From an uncultured Bacteroidaceae bacterium (GTDB lineage Bacteria > Bacteroidota > Bacteroidia > Bacteroidales > Bacteroidaceae): DNA of 64,000 bases. The translations under genes and the position numbers were made by a program. The stretch spans positions 30,492 to 94,491 of the forward strand of contig CAKRYD010000007.1 of the NCBI GenBank assembly GCA_934426255.1, in the 5' to 3' direction. Each line of letters starts with the position of its first letter. The first letter of the stretch is position 1. Shown piece after piece: positions 60,354 to 64,000 of this stretch. The notes under the pieces were generated by a model. That model made no database searches. It was not told the origin of the DNA and saw only the letters and a program-made list of their open reading frames with translations.

Positions 60354-63068
60354 CTACGGAAAGTATTTCAACGGTCTTCCCATAGACAACTGAACTTTTT
60401 CGCCTTGATGCTTTTTTATGAACTCGTGGCCCAACAAGTTTGACTTTAATTTGTTTACTTCAGATTCACAGATAACTTTATTGCTGAAAGAATCGTCGAA
60501 ATAGCGCGATTGGGGTATAATGTGCTCTATTTCGTAAGCAGATGTAAACAGTTTGCTTAGGGAAATCATTTCGCCAGTATAGGGTGAACGGTATTTTTGA
60601 TCCAGCCACAGCCGGTAACGGTTCACTTCGGATGACGTAGGTCGTTTGGCCTTGTCTGTCTGGTTGAATTTTTCAAGGATTTCAGTTATGTCATCGGGAA
60701 CTTTCTCGTTGTGTAGGGCATTTTCTTCATAAATGCGAAACAGCTCTTGTTGACCGGGAGAATGAGGGCGCACTCCTTCGACCTTCATTTCAGGATCCAT
60801 CAGCTCCATCAGCATGGCCTTTGCGCGCAAGTTTGCCTTTTCGTTTTCCAAAATGCTTTCTGTCATTTTCTTCCGCTTGTCGGCCGGATTTTTCATTTCG
60901 CGTCCCAACTCAACGTGTATTTCATCGATATGACCGGCCTGACGCCAAATATCACGTACAGTGCGTAAGCACTCCAATACGACTTGTTCTACGATGGGAT
61001 TTCTTAACGAGTGTTGGCGGAAATCAGACAAGTACTTGTCTATGTCATCCGGAGACTCCCAACGTGAAACGTCGGTTGCTTCTGAATGGCGGTTGTAAAC
61101 AATATAACAAGCAAGCCAAAGAGGAAGTCCTTGAAATTGAGAAATGTCGGATAATCCTACAGCGCCTTTATACGCTTGTTCGCAAATTTGCTCATCGTAT
61201 TCTCCATTGATGAGTTTTTCTATACGTTCGAGGGTATTCTTATCGATTTTCTCTTCTGACCAAAACCGACCTCTGCGCATTAGCGGCAACAGTCTTGAAA
61301 TAGCTTTAGCCGAATAACTTCCGTAGTCCTTTTTAAATGCTGCCATTTTTTCAAAAGAAGCTACGAAATCAGCAGGAACGACAGCGTTCTTCTCTGCAAA
61401 TCTTTCCAATGCTTTTTTATACTGTTCTTTGTCATCAACAGAATACAGAATATGCCAAAGCGACAGCTCGCGTTCTTTGGTCAAGAATATTTCTGGCAAG
61501 TTGCAGTCTAATATGCGTTTTAAAATTTCTCCACGTGTTTCGTTGCAGGGATAAGTTTTGTCCTCTACATAATTCCAACGATAGTTCTTTTGTTCAGTTT
61601 TTGTCAGCTTGAAACCGGGATAATTCAAGAAATCTTTCTGTTTGATACTGGTACGATCATTAAGCCATGAAAAAAGGGCAGCATACGATTCCTGATCGGG
61701 TAACAGCCTGGAGGTAACATCCTGTTCGTATGCACCTTTACTGTAAATACGCAGATTTGACAAGAATTGCCACAAACGGAACTCCTGGTAAAGAGGATGA
61801 GACTTGGCAATGCATTTGTTATAAACAGTCTTTGTCTCGTCTTTGTCTATGTAGCAATGTGATTCATAGGGACAATTGTCAATTAATGATTTCTTGCTTT
61901 TCAAAGGACGCTGGTAAAAAATAATGTCGTCAATTAACAGGCCTGTAAAACCTTTATTTAATACGACATCACGGTGCATTTGGTTGTGTGAGTAAAGCTC
62001 TTCCAGACATGTTTTCAATAGTTCTGTATCTTGCAATTCAGGCAGAAAGCGACATTGATTCTTCAAGATTCTTTTCAATTCCGAACGATAGAATTCTCGT
62101 TCAACAACACGCACTAATTTGCCCCTGATTTTCTGAGTCGGGTTCTGTAACAATGATTCATAGATGTATGTTCCAACTGTTTTCTGTGACTTTTCAATGT
62201 CGGCTTCTGTCTTCTTCTTAATCAGAGTCCAATCGTTTTCGCTCGGCGAACGGAAGGAACGCTTAACGTTTCCCTCTTTGTCTGTTTTAGGCGTTCCATC
62301 ATTGTTCAATTCAGTCGTAACGATAAAATCTCTTGTTTTTCCTTCCCAATCAAGGGGAATATTACTTTTGCGGTTGTATATCATACCATTTTCGAGATAA
62401 ACACGATACCAAATGTACTTTCCAGACTTCTCACCGGTATCTTCAACACGAAAGACCTTCAAGGGCATGTACTCTTCCTGTTTGTTGGAGGCTTTTTCGC
62501 CATCTTCTTCTCCTCGTAACTGATAATAACCACGTTTCTGATTAAAATTTAGAAGAATCCATGCTAATTCATACTTATTGATAGGACGCGTAAGTGCTTT
62601 CTTACGCAAGTAATAGATAGTCCAATCGTATGGTATTTTCTTACCGCTTTCTATCAATGAAGGGTGCTTAGATCGGAATTCGTCCAACATTTCATTAAAC
62701 GATGCATCAAACAAGAAACGGCCTTTGTCTGTCCAAGCTAATTTCACATTTTCACTGATGAACTTTCCGTAACGTGACAAATTCCGAGAATAATGTTCTG
62801 GCAAGAAGCTCATTTTATCCAACACGCGGTGCAGACGTTCGCGTCTCAATAAAGTTCTTTCATTCAATCTCCTGATTCCGCGCAATCGTGTCCGTTCAGA
62901 TGTACTGGATTTAGTAACTCCGTTGTCAAAATCGCCCATTGTGGCTGCATCCATAGGTATGATACGGCTTCCTGCACTTTTTACTCCACAATAATGCATG
63001 CCGTCATGACTGATTACAGCCCACCCGATACTATTTGTACCTAAATCTAATCCAAGAATATTTTTCAT
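60354..63068 (-). CDS. cas9: Cas9, N-terminal fragment (RuvC-I, bridge helix, REC, RuvC-II, HNH), frameshifted near its end
   Basis: 904 residues, starting MKNILGLDLGTNSIGWAVI. RuvC-I aspartate is Asp8; the arginine-rich bridge helix follows (RTRLRGIRRLNERTLLRRER, ~60-80); RuvC-II is in IDEIHVELGREM (~715); HNH is YEIEHIIPQSRYFDDSF (~845). The last ~8 residues (RPLKYFP) are in the wrong frame: after Met896-Gly897 (60383-60378) the DNA lacks one base, and restoring it continues as KTVEILSVEAYEEFVNEHY in the next frame. All catalytic residues of both nuclease domains survive across the two pieces. Promoter element TAAATTTG at 63104-63097. Confidence 0.95.
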   Translation of the reverse strand: MKNILGLDLGTNSIGWAVISHDGMHYCGVKSAGSRIIPMDAATMGDFDNGVTKSSTSERTRLRGIRRLNERTLLRRERLHRVLDKMSFLPEHYSRNLSRYGKFISENVKLAWTDKGRFLFDASFNEMLDEFRSKHPSLIESGKKIPYDWTIYYLRKKALTRPINKYELAWILLNFNQKRGYYQLRGEEDGEKASNKQEEYMPLKVFRVEDTGEKSGKYIWYRVYLENGMIYNRKSNIPLDWEGKTRDFIVTTELNNDGTPKTDKEGNVKRSFRSPSENDWTLIKKKTEADIEKSQKTVGTYIYESLLQNPTQKIRGKLVRVVEREFYRSELKRILKNQCRFLPELQDTELLKTCLEELYSHNQMHRDVVLNKGFTGLLIDDIIFYQRPLKSKKSLIDNCPYESHCYIDKDETKTVYNKCIAKSHPLYQEFRLWQFLSNLRIYSKGAYEQDVTSRLLPDQESYAALFSWLNDRTSIKQKDFLNYPGFKLTKTEQKNYRWNYVEDKTYPCNETRGEILKRILDCNLPEIFLTKERELSLWHILYSVDDKEQYKKALERFAEKNAVVPADFVASFEKMAAFKKDYGSYSAKAISRLLPLMRRGRFWSEEKIDKNTLERIEKLINGEYDEQICEQAYKGAVGLSDISQFQGLPLWLACYIVYNRHSEATDVSRWESPDDIDKYLSDFRQHSLRNPIVEQVVLECLRTVRDIWRQAGHIDEIHVELGREMKNPADKRKKMTESILENEKANLRAKAMLMELMDPEMKVEGVRPHSPGQQELFRIYEENALHNEKVPDDITEILEKFNQTDKAKRPTSSEVNRYRLWLDQKYRSPYTGEMISLSKLFTSAYEIEHIIPQSRYFDDSFSNKVICESEVNKLKSNLLGHEFIKKHQGEKVQLSMGRPLKYFP

Positions 63069-63096
63069 AACAGTTAATTCTATGGGGTTTTCGATT

Positions 63097-63104
63097 CAAA
63101 TTTA
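63097..63104 (-). promoter_or_regulatory. -7 element of the cas9-cas1-cas2 operon (TAAATTTG)
   Basis: TAAATTTG on the minus strand, 29 bp before the cas9 ATG. No clear -33 box at 19-20 bp, so likely weaker than the tracrRNA promoter which is divergent in the same 112-bp gap. Confidence 0.5.
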
Positions 63105-63143
63105 TGCAATCTTTTCCTATTCGGCTATTTTTTGCTTGAATAT

Positions 63144-63174
63144 TTTGCATATTGGAGAAAAAATCCTACATTTG
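63144..63174 (+). promoter_or_regulatory. Canonical promoter of the tracrRNA (TTTG, 19 bp, TACATTTG)
   Basis: TTTG (63144-63147), 19 bp, TACATTTG (63167-63174). The start predicted 6-8 nt downstream is at about 63180-63182, the first bases of the anti-repeat. Confidence 0.85.
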
Positions 63175-63179
63175 CATCA

Positions 63180-63267
63180 ATAATTTGAAAGCAATTCACA
63201 ATAAGGATGATTCCGTTGTGAAAACTCTTAGGTTCTAGTCCGTCGTCCTTTATCGGCGGGCTTTTTT
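63180..63267 (+). ncRNA. tracrRNA for the type II-C system
   Basis: 63181-63202 (TAATTTGAAAGCAATTCACA, then AT) pairs with bases 1-22 of the repeat in 21 of 22 positions, the last pair being a G-U. The sequence continues with a small structured region and a terminator hairpin: GTCCGTCG (63238-63245) with CGGCGGGC (63254-63261) and TTTTTT. Length about 88 nt. It is encoded upstream of cas9 on the opposite strand, about 6 kb from the array. Anti-repeat, promoter and terminator all agree. Confidence 0.93.
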
Positions 63268-63278
63268 ATGGCCAAAAG

Positions 63279-63841
63279 GTTCAATATAGGGAGCTATTAA
63301 TGGCTCACCCGATAAACATAGGGGAAAGCATCTGTATTGACGAAACGGCTCCAAGCAATGGCGAATGAAGAACTTTTGACTTGTCAATCATTTTTATTAC
63401 CTGACAATAGTACGGCTGTCCGCTAAAATGACTACTTTTGCCCATGGTTAACGATGTTTTATAGCAAAAGCAAAGTAACTATAATGGGCTGACTCTTGCA
63501 ATAGGTGTAGCCCTAATTTTTGACCTGATTCAAAATGGCTTTATCGGACAGCAATGACTAAGAATAATATTTTCCAAGAATAGAATATCGTCAAGGACGC
63601 AGCAAGACTCTCACTTGCTCGTTGGTATAACAAAGTGGACGATTCCGGCTTTAAAAGTTTCAATGTTATTGCTGCAACACTTCACGAGCATTATGATGAG
63701 GTCTTGAACTTCTTTGTTAATAGAGCAACGAATGCCTTTGCAGAGTCATCCAATGCTAAGGTTAAAGAATTCAGGGCTGCTTTAAGAGGAGTAACCGATA
63801 TAAAGTTCTTTCTTTTCAGACTCACTAAACTACATGCTTAG
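63279..63841 (+). pseudogene. ISAon1/ISL3-type transposase remnant, broken
   Basis: Two separated segments of one transposase are readable. The first (63279-63366, GELLMA-like then HPINIGESICIDETAPSNGE) holds the first catalytic Asp of the DDE set. The second (63583-63841: NIVKDAARLSLARWYNKVDD, SGFKSFNVIAATLHEHYDEV, LNFFVNRATNAFAESSNAKV, KEFRAALRGVTDIKFFLFRL) is the C-terminal part with the last Glu. Stop codons and frame changes intervene and a foreign 138-bp inverted-repeat element sits between the parts. No function remains. Confidence 0.78.
63415..63552. mobile_element. 138-bp MITE-like element or deleted IS, inside the transposase remnant
   Basis: Bounded by a 13-bp inverted repeat with one mismatch: GCTGTCCGCTAAA (63415-63427) and TTTATCGGACAGC (63540-63552). 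A TACTTTTG promoter element (63433-63440) lies just inside the left end, as in an IS with its transposase gene deleted. No coding part remains. A clean target-site duplication was not seen. Confidence 0.55.
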
Positions 63842-63915
63842 TCGCCTATGTTTATCAGCCCTATTAATGTAGAGTCCAACATCTTCGGCAACTAAGCCTT
63901 TCTTATTGCACAAAC

Positions 63916-63951
63916 AAAAAAAAGGTTTCCAACGTCTCTGACGCGGAAACC
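63916..63951 (-). terminator. Terminator of the rRNA operon
   Basis: GGTTTCC (63924-63930) pairs with GGAAACC (63945-63951), with an inner CGTC/GACG stem; on the minus strand it is followed by eight T. It lies immediately after the 5S rRNA 3' end. Confidence 0.85.
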
Positions 63952-63963
63952 CTCACAATAAAA

Positions 63964-64000
63964 CGGCGGCTACCTACTCTCCCACTTGCGCAGTACCATC
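63964..64000 (-). rRNA. rrf: 5S ribosomal RNA, 3' end (gene continues beyond the window)
   Basis: The reverse complement reads GATGGTACTGCGCAAGTGGG then AGAGTAGGTAGCCGCCG: the conserved 3' portion of 5S rRNA (helix/loop E region and terminal stem). Only about 37 nt lie inside the window. It implies that 23S and 16S rRNA genes follow at higher coordinates on the minus strand. Confidence 0.92.

Noticed and set aside
63311..63856. A 12-bp inverted match (GATAAACATAGG at 63311 and CCTATGTTTATC at 63845) as IS ends
   Set aside because: The left copy falls inside the transposase reading frame (HPINIGES) where no terminus should be, so it is likely chance.

Overview
The window reads as chromosome of a Bacteroidales bacterium, most likely Prevotella or a close relative. 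The promoters match the Bacteroidetes form (TTTG, about 19-20 bp, TAnnTTTG). The gene content fits: Mfa/FimA-type fimbrillin lipoproteins, BspA-type leucine-rich surface proteins with type IX-like C-terminal modules, an EF-G2 paralogue, a dipeptidyl peptidase IV, DUF6089/DUF6242/DUF4924/DUF3109 proteins and a type II-C CRISPR-Cas locus with a 47-bp repeat. The species cannot be fixed from the sequence alone.

Layout. 1-840: end of a secreted protein, a terminator and a short array of palindromes about 22 bp apart. 838-7067: panE, ung, a DUF3109 protein, rnhB and sufS-sufD-sufC with no sufB beside them. 7183-9581: ECF sigma factor, likely anti-sigma protein, secreted protein and outer-membrane barrel. 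9645-15331: folB, a B3/B4-domain protein, a GxGYxYP glycosidase-like protein, a small transcription unit and an EF-G paralogue with a degenerate GTPase centre. 15404-19349: a tandem-domain glycoside hydrolase and a CotH-like protein under one canonical promoter, divergent from sdaA. 20643-23002: two fimbrillin-type lipoproteins, the first put out of frame by a 9-base homopolymer; an IS982 remnant lies upstream. 23489-34606: rmuC, ribD, DPP IV, an SGNH esterase, a fasciclin lipoprotein, a cyclophilin and a large LRR/Fn3-like surface protein. 35021-39813: two tandem sialate O-acetylesterase-like proteins and typA. 39832-47736: an ECF sigma factor, then a tight leftward cluster (lysE-type, DUF4924, rfbD, prfC, sua5, clcA, fmt). 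47836-48902: a ROK glucokinase. 49272-55939: the envelope-biogenesis cluster DUF6242, DUF6089, uppS, bamA, skp/ompH, skp/ompH. 56333-63267: a DUF2867 gene, then CRISPR array, cas2, cas1, cas9 (split by a frameshift) and tracrRNA. 63279-64000: transposase debris and the 3' end of a 5S rRNA gene, which marks the end of an rRNA operon on the minus strand.

Three things stand out. (a) Every intact CRISPR repeat contains a complete Bacteroidetes promoter (GTTG, 19 bp, TATCTTTG). The tracrRNA promoter has the same architecture and would start transcription at the first base of the anti-repeat. (b) Four intergenic loci hold arrays of short palindromes repeated every 22 bp, about two helical turns. 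Three different core sequences keep one spacing, which points to a shared but unexplained function. (c) A nine-G tract separates a fimbrillin's lipoprotein signal from its body by one base, the signature of phase variation.

Frames, motifs and spacings were read by eye; family names come from recognition of motifs and overall sequence, not from a database search.
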